DNA of 64,000 nt from Lepidostoma basale (Eukaryota; Arthropoda; Insecta; Trichoptera; Lepidostomatidae). A program made the position numbers and the translations under genes. The notes below the pieces were generated by a model. The model made no database searches. It saw only the letters and a list, made by a program, of their open reading frames with translations, and had not been told where the DNA came from. Location of the stretch: contig JAHDVF020000016.1 of assembly GCA_022606425.2 (NCBI GenBank), positions 1,766,501-1,830,500 of the forward strand, in the 5' to 3' direction. Below, piece by piece: positions 39,071-49,041 of this stretch (the first letter of the stretch is position 1; each line of letters opens with the position of its first letter).

Positions 39071-40596
39071 TCTGCGAAAAAGCACTTTTCACAAAACACA
39101 GTCAAAATTTTGTTGTTTGACTTAATAATGAGGTTATACTGTTAAAAATACTCTACAATCAAAAACGCACTAAGTCCTGTCTTTTCTGTAATAAGTCAAT
39201 ATAACAAAAATCCGTTCAGGGAAAAAGCATCAAGGGACTTAAGGGAAATTCCCTGGATAAATTTTTGATGATAAATTATCAATAATATCATTTCGGATGT
39301 ATTCAGCGGAGCTTATAGAGCAGTACTGACTTGAAAAAATGTGAGATTGTTGGTCCTGGTGATTGGTGGATATTTTGGAGATATCTAGTAAGTGATGTCT
39401 ACATGCTTCATTTAGGGGCAAACGTGGCAATTATTATTTTCTTTCTTTCCTCTTTTTACTAATTAATTATTATTTTACCTAATAGGTACTGTACATAACA
39501 TAAATTTATTGCATAACTTTTTTAATTAAAGAACAAAAAAACATTTCTCGCAAAGAGACTATAGTGGGTACAATGTGACTCAATTTGAATACCTTACTGT
39601 GGTATTGTGTATCAGCGAAAATGCACTAAGCCATGTCAATCCACTATTATTTTGAAAAAAATGTGCTGATAGTTCAGTTATTATTTATAAACCATTAAAT
39701 ATAACTAACTAACTAACTAACCATCACGCCATCTCCCCGAAAGGGTAGGCGGAAAGAATGGACTGTCACACTTTTACTGATGCGGCACTCCATCCTTCTC
39801 TTTTCGCCCCGCGGGAGACGCGGTGTAATGGGTTGCGAACCTCATCACCCGCGCACACTTCGATCGCCCGACACCCACAAAATAAATCTAAAACAAATAA
39901 TATAAAATACAATGATATAAAATAAAATAAGAAAAAAAATAATTTAACACAAAATGTTCTTTTTAGATGGTGCACATATTGACTATTTATTTATGTTCCA
40001 CTAATCCACCGTTTTTTTAATTTAGCGCATAATGTAGTAACACATAATCTTTTTTTCGATGTTGCACATGTTGATATGGACGATCCGGATTTTTGTGTTT
40101 ATTTATGTTATACGTATCCACCGTTTTTTAAATAAGCTGTAATTAGGCACTTAACCAGCAAAAATTAAAAATAATAATGAAGAAATTATTCAAATTGTCA
40201 TTGGAACAAATGAAAATTTTATTTTTACACCTGTCAAAATCCTTTATAAAAACGATAAAACTAATATAATTTTAACAGCAAAACAGCTTTTTTCTTCTTT
40301 AACTTTTGATAAACTCAATACCTTGACACTGTAAACTTCCATAATTATGATATTTATGTGAATTTAAAACTGTTGAAAAAAAAAATTGACATTCCAATAT
40401 TTATTATTCTTCTTAAAAAATATATATATTTATTATTATTTTTTTTTTAAAAATATAATGTATTTAATAAAACAATATACCATTTTTTTCAAATTGGCTT
40501 AGTAATGTATAGTATAAAAAATTGTTGTATCGTTATAAACATTGAAATTCAATTATCTCAGAAGTAGTAATTTTGACTTAGTGCTTTTTCGCAGAA
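39070..40596. mobile_element. Inverted-repeat element TTCTGCGAAAAAGCAC with nested insertion
   Basis: TTCTGCGAAAAAGCAC at 39070-39085 is matched by GTGCTTTTTCGCAGAA at 40581-40596, a perfect 16-bp inverted pair. Related internal words (GCGAAAATGCACTAAG) occur at 39615. Without the nested 39700-40300 copy it would be about 930 bp. No transposase frame is visible. Confidence 0.6.
39700..40300 (-). mobile_element. LINE-parasite element, nested copy
   Basis: AACTAACTAACTAACCATCACG at the left, then the CCCGCGGGAGACGCGG box and the AT-rich body to the CAAATTGTCATTGGAAC region. It lies inside the 39070-40596 inverted-repeat element. Confidence 0.85.
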
Positions 40597-40681
40597 ATAC
40601 CCACGATATTTAATTAAGGATACTACGGCATACTCTCTAAATCTTCATCATCATCGTCTGTCCCTCATGTCCGAGGGAGAA

Positions 40682-40837
40682 TCAAATATTGAATGTCGGC
40701 CACGTGAGGAGACAGAGAAATCGACGCGCGTGCATGACACGATGTATGAATGTTGAGGAAGCGAAGAGAAATATGTCAGGAAAGAAAAATGTGGCAGTCC
40801 AATCTTTTTTCCTACCCCTTCGGGGAGACGGCATGAT
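40682..40837 (+). mobile_element. TTAG-tail LINE, C-terminal scrap
   Basis: From AATCAAATATTGAATGTCGG to GACGGCATGATGG. One extra base breaks the Glu-Glu-Ala block, and no TTAG tail is left. Confidence 0.85.
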
Positions 40838-41115
40838 GGTACTTTTTTACCATTCTTTCTTCATTCATTCTTTCCATGTGTCCAAACCATCTTAATGATC
40901 CGTTCATTGTTTTGTTCATTACACCATCATAAGCACCGCATTAACTTCTTATATTTTCATTCGACACTATCATACACAGAGTATCAGTACAATCGTCAAA
41001 GAGATCTCATTTCTTCTGCATTTCTTCTACTTTCATCCTACTTTTGCCAGTTCCATACATAAGGGTCGGTACAGGCACACCATTTTGCACTGAATTTTAG
41101 CTTTTTATGTATATA
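40838..41115 (-). mobile_element. TTAG-tail LINE, internal fragment
   Basis: Antisense piece from the Met-Glu-Arg-Met region (ACCATTCTTTCTTCATTC) back to the start of the Val-Leu-Val-Pro-Thr region. It directly abuts the sense scrap, which gives an inverted fusion. Confidence 0.85.
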
Positions 41116-41461
41116 TTTGTTATGTAAGATAGTTAGTTAGTTTTATAATGTTGAAATATCTTAGTGTTTCGACCAAAACAATGGATTATTTATTTTTTGT
41201 TTGTTATTTTGATTGGTAAAATTTTCCGCCCATTACTGTACCCGAAGTACTAGTAGATTGCAATAATGCGTGTGTGGGATGTGATAACATCGAATCTTCT
41301 ACCGTGCTGTTACCCGCCTTCTTTGTCACTGTATACCACGAGTTTCATCTGTTCTCTCCTCATCTGCTACCACCCATCCCACATTCTACCCACGGAATCA
41401 TCACAAGAGAAATTGCACATCGTACCGCTATTTTTATATACTCGTTTACTTAATTAAAGAT
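41116..41461. other. No gene recognised
   Basis: Contains a family A flank (GTGTTTCGACCAAAAC at about 41163). The rest is unremarkable. Confidence 0.45.
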
Positions 41462-41925
41462 AACTTAAAGTTGTCATCGCAACAAAAACCTATCCAAAAA
41501 AGCTAAAATGGCAGTGCACAATGGTGTTCTTGTACCGACCGTACTTGTACTCTTGAAGCATAGAACTGGCAAAAGAAGGAACAAAGTAGAATAAATGCAG
41601 TACAAATGAGATCTCTTAGACGAATACTCGTATATGGATACTCTGTGAATGATAGAGTGTCGAATGAAAATATAAGAAGTGAATGCGGTGCGAATGATGG
41701 TGTTATGAACAAAATAATGAAAGGATCATTAAGATGGTTTGGACACACAGAAAGAAAGAATGATCAAATAAATCAAATATTGAATGTCGACCACCTGAGG
41801 AGTTAGAGATATCGACGTGCGTGCATGACACGATGTATGAATGCTGAGGAAGCGAAATAAACGTTGGAGAGTCCATTCTTTCTGTTTAACTCTTCGAGGA
41901 AACCGCGTGATGGTTAGTTTGTTAA
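41462..41925 (+). mobile_element. TTAG-tail LINE, V-type copy
   Basis: Starts at AACTTAAAGTTGTCATCGC and passes through the Lys-Gly-Ser-Leu-Arg-Trp-Phe-Gly-His region. A deletion at about 41760 removes most of the Arg-Gly-Arg-Pro segment. It ends GTGATGGTTAGTTTG. Confidence 0.85.
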
Positions 41926-41934
41926 TTTATAATT

Positions 41935-42130
41935 GTAAGCACGATTGTTGCACATAAATTATAAGAATTGTGACAAATTTGTTTCGCCTTGCGAGAGCAT
42001 TCTCAAACTGCTTTGAGAATGCCCTCGTAAGGCGAAACAAATTTGTTACAATTTATATAAATAAAATCCAAAAACCACTAAATAATCGTGTTACTATTAT
42101 TAATTAAAAATGAAATTTTACAAAATTAAT
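41935..42130. repeat. Family C inverted hairpin with hammerhead-like cores
   Basis: The arms GACAAATTTGTTTCGCCTTG and CAAGGCGAAACAAATTTGTT-type strings pair around CAAACTGCTTTG at 42004-42015. The right arm has TTGAGAA at 42013-42019, GAAA at 42034-42037 and the palindrome ACAAATTTGT. Confidence 0.8.
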
Positions 42131-42189
42131 ACCTCAACTAGTTAGTTAGTTAGAAATAGTAATTAATTTTATTTTTTAATATGTTAAAC

Positions 42190-42590
42190 CACCAATACTC
42201 CTAATGACTTTGAATCAAAGTTTAGGAATATTTCGTTGATTTTTAACGATAAATGCGAGATCACAAAGTCAACTTGTTTGTAATTTGGGCTTCAATGTTT
42301 TTGAGATGTTTTCGTCTATTATTTACCTCTTTCTCGCATCTGCCATTGCAAGGCCGTGCGATAAATTTACGTGGCACGCATAGCGCTGTACGGTGGCGGT
42401 CTTGCTATATAAGGGAGGTTCGCGTAGCAAGGCGGGATCTTAACTGCGGGAATGGGCAAGTTTTTCACTCGGCAAAGGCGCGGTCAAAAGGAGTCCGCGA
42501 GAGACAGGTCGGCACCGAAACATGCCGAGATGGAGCAGTGATCAAATCAGCCTCGCTGCACTCTAAATAAAGCACAATTTACAATGGACA
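42190..42590 (+). promoter_or_regulatory. Promoter-like block, possible solo LTR
   Basis: A TATATAAGGGAGG box at about 42406, a GC-richer stretch after it, and AATAAAGC at about 42567 lie within 165 bases. This is the order of promoter and poly(A) signal seen in LTRs. I cannot define terminal TG/CA or a duplication, so a promoter of another origin is equally possible. Confidence 0.3.
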
Positions 42591-42599
42591 GTGATCGTA

Positions 42600-42975
42600 A
42601 CTGCACCGTAACGTCACCGTGTGGTCCTATAGAAGACAATTAGGAATTTCCTGGAGAGATCACATCACGAATGAGGAGGTTTTTCAAAGAATCGAAGGAG
42701 GAAGGCACCTGCTCAGGACCTTGTCCGAAAGGCTTGCAAGATGGATCGGCCATGTAATACGATAAGAAGGCCTCTTGCATGTCATAATGGAGGGTATGAA
42801 CGAGGGAACAAACTCTAGGGGACGCCCACGCCGAGAGTACCTGGAGGACCTGTTGGTGGACGTGCGCTACATCATATGCAGATTTCAAATGAGCCGCACA
42901 AGACAGGGAAGAATGGAAGAGAAGAATAGAGGAAATTGCTGCAAACCAATCCCAGGATTGAAACCAGAGAGAGAG
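42600..42975 (+). mobile_element. RTE-like LINE, Ile-Ser-Trp-Arg-Asp family
   Basis: Reads Arg-Arg-Gln-Leu-Gly-Ile-Ser-Trp-Arg-Asp-His-Ile-Thr-Asn-Glu-Glu-Val. It continues Leu-Ser-Glu-Arg-Leu-Ala-Arg-Trp-Ile-Gly-His-Val-Ile-Arg, then after a frame break Ser-Arg-Gly-Arg-Pro-Arg. The same family starts at the right edge of the window. Confidence 0.85.
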
Positions 42976-42994
42976 AGAGCGTCATCGATGTATT

Positions 42995-43190
42995 TCATTT
43001 CATTTCATTTATTTATTTTAAACATATCTAAAGCATTACAGAATTTTTTTTCCAATATACTAAAGATACAAGTTAAAGATACACAATAATAAGTAATACA
43101 TAATAGATTAATAAAAAGAGCGAGAAACATAAGATGCATGACAAATTAATAAAATAAATATACCATACAATTATAACTGAACTTCTCAGC
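42995..43190 (-). mobile_element. LINE 3' UTR and tail fragment
   Basis: Starts with CATTTCATTTCATTTATTTA, the reverse complement of a simple LINE tail, then AT-rich 3' UTR with AAACATATCTAAAGC. Confidence 0.5.
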
Positions 43191-43199
43191 AAATTATCA

Positions 43200-43695
43200 C
43201 TCAATACCCCCATGTCTCGCACGAGACACACCGCGAGCCAAGTTTTCCACCTTCCTGTTTATCGCACAAACTACGCTCTGAGCGCGGCACTATATCGAAT
43301 CTGTGATATCTACAACAAACATTTTGGAGACATTGACGTCTTTCATTTGAGCGAGCGAAATTTCAAAAAAGTGATCGGAGCAACATTTCGGCGCGGATGT
43401 GACCACGATGTAACGTGATATTATAATACTTGTATATTACTTTTTATTTTATTTTATCTTAATTTTATTTTTTATTTCCAGTACTATAAGTATTTTAACT
43501 CTTAAATATTATGTATACCTTATTTTGTCTTAGTTTAACTTCAATCTTGTTTCTCACTATCATTTGTTGATTGTTAACTATTATTTTTAATCTGTGGTAG
43601 CATGTAATTGGCCCTATTTGAATTATTCTGAATGTTTCTTTTATATATATGTTATTGATATCGCTGTATGCTACCCTAAATAAATAAATAATAAA
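43200..43695 (+). mobile_element. CR1/jockey-like LINE, 3' end
   Basis: The frame 43212-43415 reads Val-Phe-His-Leu-Pro-Val-Tyr-Arg-Thr-Asn-Tyr-Ala, then Arg-Ile-Cys-Asp-Ile-Tyr-Asn and Asp-Val-Phe-His-Leu-Ser. This is the usual C terminus of this LINE group. A 260-base 3' UTR follows and ends AATAAATAAATAATAA. Confidence 0.8.
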
Positions 43696-43699
43696 GATA

Positions 43700-43990
43700 G
43701 TACTTCCCTCAGATGAGCCAAACTATCACAAAATATGTCAAACTCCGAGGTGATACGATTAAGCAAAGATAATGCTCTACCTACTGGCATAAACATTGGC
43801 AGGTTGGTTCTGCATCGTGGGAGATAAAACAATCTATGGCCGCTTTGTCGAAGATAATTATCGGGGACGAACAGACCTACATCACTCAGGATTTCTCAGT
43901 TGTGTATACATCCGCCTATCAGTCGAAAGAAATGGACACCCAAGTGAAAGTCTCGTCTCCTCTCGAGTGACTGGTAGCCTAGCATCCCTA
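43700..43990 (-). mobile_element. LINE 3' region, relative of the (GATTT)n-tail LINE
   Basis: Antisense landmarks (GGTGATACGATTAAG, GGCAGGTTGGTTCTG, AAAACAATCTATGGC, TATCGGGGACGAACAG) follow the same order as 32540-32660, so this is a diverged copy of that C-terminal region. Confidence 0.65.
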
Positions 43991-44047
43991 GCAAGAAATC
44001 AGTTGGAAAGAGCCACGCCTTGAATACCACCGACTTTTTATATCAAA

Positions 44048-44290
44048 TGCTGTAATAAAATGTTTCCTGCCCCAATCCTTCTTTCAATATCCCTCTCCAC
44101 TCAATTTTGTAAACATATTACCCAAATACACGAACTCATCTACTTGCTCCAAATTTTCACTATTCACGCTAATGTTGCAGACTCTCATGATTTCTTATCT
44201 TTCAAAAATCATTGCCTTGGACTTTTCATCCAATGGATCGTCAAATCATTTCGCATGCATGCCTCATATGCATACCTCGTAATACATAAG
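44048..44290 (-). mobile_element. RTE-like LINE, polymerase-region fragment
   Basis: Antisense TTCCTGCCCCAATCCTTC, CATCTACTTGCTCC and ATCATTGCCTTGGAC match the Asn-Lys-Ser-Lys to Arg-Val-Gly-Ala-Gly segment of the TTAG-tail LINE. It breaks off before the tail. Confidence 0.8.
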
Positions 44291-44371
44291 TTGTAAGAAC
44301 TGTAAAAATAACGTAACAAAATAAAATAATTAAGAACATAATTTATAATCAGATTCCTCCTTTTACTCATT

Positions 44372-44790
44372 TTTCCTTAAATACTTTGTCTACATTTAAA
44401 TGGAGATTAATCTCCCAAGCTCCCATTCCCAATCAAATGCAAATTAATCATTTATTAATTTCTATATAAATTATGTCTTTTCAAATGTATGTTTTTTCTA
44501 AAGTATAATTTTTAAAAATATAATCATCATGTATTATTATTATTTAATATTATTTATTATTTCTTACTGTTAAAAAATAATTGTTAGTACCTACTTATAA
44601 CAAATAACCCAGGTTAATTTTTAAATTTATTATTGTATCGAATTTTAAATGCGTTTTTTATTAGTCTTTCTTTGTTTAGTTTTTGCTATATTTTTACTCC
44701 TGAAGATGGAGGTATCCTCCGAAACATGACGTGTTTTTTAATATTTTAAAATAAATAGTGGATTCAACAAAGTTTTTTAATTTCCAAAGT
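44372..44790 (+). mobile_element. Family E hammerhead-bearing element, full-length copy
   Basis: Starts CCTTAAATACTTTGTCTAC, as does the copy at 61260-60836, so the 5' end is defined twice. After an AT-rich body and AGTCTTTCTTTGTTTAG comes the core. The box is at 44700-44706 (CTGAAGA), stem II is GGAGG/CCTCC and GAAA is at 44721-44724. The last part reads ACATGAC instead of ACATGTC, so the cleavage triplet is lost in this copy. Confidence 0.75.
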
Positions 44791-44799
44791 ATACGAAAT

Positions 44800-45284
44800 A
44801 AAATATACTTAAAATAATTGCTTTTAGGATTTCATTACTTTTAATATAAATCACGACTTCCATAAGAATGAAAGAAACTCTGTCTTTCAATGGCGGAAGG
44901 AACTGTTCTCTCTTTAATAAGATTTGCTTGAATGCACTTATAATTGGAGCAGGCGGACGAGTAATGTAATCACAGCGAGGGTGGAATGGACCCAGCCCAC
45001 CCCACCCCCTCAGTTGGGCCTGGAAATTAATTTTCTCTGTTGCCAACCTTTAGTCTTAAGTAATATCAGAAGCGCCACGTCAAAACACCACAAGTAAAAA
45101 TTACCACATCATCTTCAAGCAGCAATAATTTAAATACAGGGAATCTTATGACTTATGTCGAACAATGACTTAATCTACTTGTTCGTCTAAAACTGTGATC
45201 AGCAAAGTGATAGTTATGATAGTCAACATCAGCAGTACATCAGAGTTTTTATTTGAGAGACAAAAAAAATGTTTTTTCGTGAAT
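44800..45284. other. Single-copy region, no gene called
   Basis: GC-richer at 44935-45030, with CACTTATAATTGGAGCAGGC and a CCCACCCCACCCCC run. It is not repeated in the window. The minus-strand frame here has no motif. Confidence 0.35.
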
Positions 45285-45790
45285 GTATACTTATACTTGT
45301 ATACGAATCCTGGATTTTCACCCATGGTGGGTGGTTAATTCAAATTTAATTGTATCTCAATAGAGACGAAGACGCAAACTGGAAACTGAATATGGATGAT
45401 CAAGGTGTTTACAGGACTTATCACCTGTCATTAGTTGGGTTAAGCGCACGCTTTATGTAATTACAATATTCCCCATTCCACCTTTGTTATTATGATCATG
45501 CATGATAAATTTTGGAAGTTGTATATATACTCCAAATCCACACTTATCTTCTCGTGTCAGTTTTAATTGGCCATCTGTGTAGAATTGATTACACTTGTCA
45601 ATCTTTTTAAGATTAACCTTTATAATCCACCCACTAACGCCATCTATGGAGAATGATTTTTAGCATTTTAGCAAACTAGCCTATTAGCGTATTGTTTTAG
45701 AAGTCGCCTGGAGTATTATTCCATATTCAGTTTCCAGTTTGCGTATTCGTCTCTATTGAGATACAATTAAATAAAAAATAAAATAAAAAT
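45285..45790. repeat. Inverted-repeat element R1, fold-back copy
   Basis: GTATCTCAATAGAGACGAAG with GCAAACTGGAAACTGAATATGG at about 45350-45395 reappears inverted at 45718-45768. This copy can therefore fold over about 48 bp with a loop of roughly 330 bp. Confidence 0.75.
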
Positions 45791-45862
45791 TGTATTTGGA
45801 TGTTTTGATTAATGAATTAATGGTTTTAATTCAAACAGTTAACTTTAACATTTATTAATTAG

Positions 45863-45985
45863 GATCTTCGTGGCAGAGTGGTTAGAGATCTGACTGCCAT
45901 ACCGAAGGTCCCTGGTTTGATTCCCGGCGATGGCATTGTGATTGTTACACTGTCTTTGGTCTGGTGTAGAATTCATTTGTCTATT
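45863..45985 (+). repeat. tRNA-headed SINE, copy 6 (head only)
   Basis: Head GATCTTCGTGGCAGAGTGG and box B GGTTTGATTCCC, then body to GTAGAATTCATTTG. The 3' half is missing. Confidence 0.85.
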
Positions 45986-46194
45986 ATTTATGACATGAGT
46001 GGCTCATTTGAACATATTAGAGCCAGTAAAATACTAATTTGGAGTTAGTGAAAATTTATACATAAATTTACTTAAAACTAACTAAACTAAACAATCGAAC
46101 AAATAATAAATTACGGCAAGTTTAAGTAAGAATTGCATTATCAAATTTAAGTTTAAACAACTTATTAGCTAATGCTGAAGTAATTTGAGTAATT

Positions 46195-46740
46195 TATTAA
46201 CTAACTAAACTAACCATCACGCCGTTTCCCCGGAGAGGTAGGCAGAGAGGATGAATCGCCACATTGTTCTATTCTGGCATAACTCTTGCGCCTCTTCTAC
46301 ATTGACACATCGTGACATGCACGCTCGTCGATTGTTCCTACTTCGAACATATTCGCCTTTCAGTAATTGATTAATTTGGTCGTGCCATGTCTTCCTCGAC
46401 TTCTTTTTCCATTCACGCTACTTGTATATATCTTTTTAACCATTCTTCCCTCATCCATTCGTTCCATATGTCCAAACCATCTTAGTGACCCTTTCTTGAT
46501 TTTATTTATCACGCGTTCATCCGCTTCACACTCGTTTCTTACTTTATTATTAGATATTCTATCATACATTGTTTTTCCGCACATCCTTCTTAGTGACCTC
46601 ATTTCTACGGCATTTATCCTACTTTCATCCTTCTTCTGCCAACTCCAAGCTTCACTTCCATACATAAGGGTCGGCACTAAAACTCCATTGTGCACTGGCA
46701 TCTTTGCTTCAGTCGATATATTTATATTTGCGGTAATGAC
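46195..46740 (-). mobile_element. RTE-like LINE, T-type copy
   Basis: A 134-codon antisense frame reads Met-Pro-Val-His-Asn-Gly-Val-Leu-Val-Pro-Thr-Leu-Met-Tyr-Gly-Ser-Glu-Ala-Trp-Ser. It continues through Lys-Gly-Ser-Leu-Arg-Trp-Phe-Gly-His and Tyr-Thr-Ser-Ser-Val-Asn-Gly-Lys-Arg-Ser-Arg-Gly-Arg. After a break the C terminus and CTAAACTAACC end follow. Confidence 0.9.
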
Positions 46741-46945
46741 TTTGAGTTTATTAAAACGTAACAAAAAAATTTGTTTGGAGAAATAAAATTTTACATTTAT
46801 TCAGTGTAAAATAAGTTACAATTTTCCGTTGTAAAAATTCACTATTTTATAATTAAAAAATACAAATATAAATATACTGTTCCATACAAGATACATTATA
46901 GGATAGATACATTATAGGATAGATACTAAATATATAAATAGGTGG

Positions 46946-47560
46946 TATGTTTACAAAAGATGGACGAGTGCAGAGGGATATTGAAAAAAGTGTTGGGACA
47001 GGCAACAACGTGAATGGTGCACTTAAAGTTGTCATCGCAAACAAAAACCTATCCAAAAAAGCTAGAATGGAAGTGCACAATGGTGTTCTTTTATCGACCC
47101 TTATGTATGGAAGCGAAGCATGGAATTGGCAAAAGAAGGATGAAAGTAGAATAAATGCAGTTGAAATGAGATCTCTTAGACGAATGTGTGATTACTCTGT
47201 GTATGATATAGTGTCGAATGAAAATATAAGAAGTGAATGCGGTGCGAATGTTGGTGTTATGAACAAAATAATGAAAGGATCATTAAGATGGTTTGGACGC
47301 ATGGAAAGAATGGTAAAAAAATTATATGTTAACGATGTAAATGGAACCAGAAATAGAGAAAGACCGAGGAAAACGTGGCACGATCAAATAAATCAAATAT
47401 TTAATGTCGGCCGTGTGAGGAGTCAGAGAAATCGACGCACTTGCATGACACGATGTATGAATGTTGAGGAAGCGAGAGAAATATGTCAGGAAAGAAAATT
47501 GTGGCACTCCATTATTTCTGCCTACCTCTTCGGGGAGACGGCGTGATGGTTAGTTAGTTT
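46946..47560 (+). mobile_element. TTAG-tail LINE, best open V-type copy
   Basis: One frame of 199 codons (46947-47543) runs from Met-Phe-Thr-Lys-Asp-Gly-Arg-Val through Arg-Trp-Phe-Gly-Arg-Met to Leu-Phe-Gly-Glu-Thr-Ala-stop. TTAG repeats follow. There is no catalytic domain, so it cannot mobilise itself, but it is useful as a consensus for the C-terminal region. Confidence 0.9.
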
Positions 47561-48045
47561 ACTAAATATAAAAGATTAATCATAAATAGATTAATCATAA
47601 ATATAAATAAAAATTAGGACGATAATACATTAACCATAGTTAGTACACAGATAATAAATGGAGAGATAGATGTTTTAATATGGAGTTTTACATCTTGTTT
47701 ACGTGTAATTTACATAGTGACAATTTGCGCCACTGGAAATAATTTTCATCCCCTTTGTTCAAGTGTAATGTAATGTTGAATAATTTAAGAGTAGATAGGT
47801 AATATCACAGATTGCAGCTGGCAGCATCACGGGGCGAGGAAATCAATGAGATAAATGCATCAGATACTCCAGTGAGTGCAAGATACTGAATCTAATTTAA
47901 TTCTAGTCTCCCATTGCGATCTATCTAGAATGATTTCATTCCATGATTCTTCGGTCTTCGTAGGATTGACCCTGAATATGGTGTCTTTCGGCGTTTCCAG
48001 GGGCACCGGATTTTAATAACATCAATGGTAGAGACACCTTTCTTG
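47561..48045. other. No gene recognised
   Basis: AT-rich, then a GC-richer part at 47810-48040 without repeat match or exon support. Confidence 0.4.
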
Positions 48046-48835
48046 GGTGGTTTAACTAATTAACTAACTATCACGCCGTCTCTCCGAAGGGGGGTAGGCA
48101 GAAATAATGGACCACCAAACTGTTACATCTCTCGCTTCCTCTACATTCATACATCGTGTCATTCACGCACGTCGATTTCTAAGACTCCTTACGTGACCGA
48201 CATTTAATATTTGTTTGATTTGATCGTGCCAAGTTTTCCTCGTCCTTCCTCTATTTCTAGCTCCGTTCATGTCGTTTACATATACCTTCTTCACCATTCT
48301 GTCTACACTCATTCTTTCCATGTGTCCAAACCATCTCAACGATGACATTCATTATTTTGTTCATAACACTTTCATTCGCACCGCATTCACTTCTTATATT
48401 CGAATTTGAAAATCTATAATATCATATACAGATTTACTACACATTCGTCTTAGAGATCTCATTTCTACTGCATTTATTCTACTTTCATCCTCCTTTTGCT
48501 AGTTCCATGCTTCACTTCCATACACAAGAACACCATTGTGCACTGCCATCTCAACTTTTTTGGATAGGCTTTTGTTTGCGATGACAACTTTAAGTGCACC
48601 ATTTTCTCTGTTGCCTGCCCCAACCCTTCTTTTAATATCCCTCTCCACTCTCCCATCTTTTGTAAACATACTTGCTAAATAAACAAATTCATCCACTTGT
48701 TCCAGATTTTCACCATTCACACTAATGTTACAGACTGTCATGTTTCTTTCTATTTCGAAACCTTACCTTGGACTTATTCACATTCATCATTAAATCGTAT
48801 CGCTTGAATACCTCATACATACTAGACTGGGTGTT
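48046..48835 (-). mobile_element. TTAG-tail LINE, long V-type copy
   Basis: Covers about 790 bases antisense, from TTAACTAACTATCACGCCG to the Tyr-Asp-Leu-Met-Met-Asn-Val region (TTCATCATTAAATCGTATCG). It includes the Val-Asp-Glu-Phe-Val-Tyr-Leu segment. Several stops and shifts. Confidence 0.9.
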
Positions 48836-49041
48836 TTACAGTTGGGTAAAGAGCTGTTGTATGGAAGTGAAGCTTGGAGCTGGCAAAAGAAGGATGAAAG
48901 CAGGATAAACGCCGTAGAAATGAGACCATTAAGAAGAATGTGCGGGAAAACGATGTATGATAGAATACCGAACGATGAAATAATAAATAAATGTAAGGCA
49001 GATGACTGCATCATGGACAAAATTAAGGAAGGATCCCTGAG
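48836..49041 (+). mobile_element. RTE-like LINE, T-type internal fragment
   Basis: Reads Leu-Tyr-Gly-Ser-Glu-Ala-Trp-Ser-Trp-Gln-Lys-Lys, then Lys-Thr-Met-Tyr-Asp-Arg-Ile-Pro-Asn-Asp-Glu-Ile. It stops abruptly in Lys-Glu-Gly-Ser-Leu, where the tandem repeat begins. Confidence 0.85.

Noticed and set aside
48046..49041. Twin-priming inversion of one LINE copy
   Set aside because: The orientation fits, but the two halves belong to different subfamilies (V and T), so they are separate insertions.
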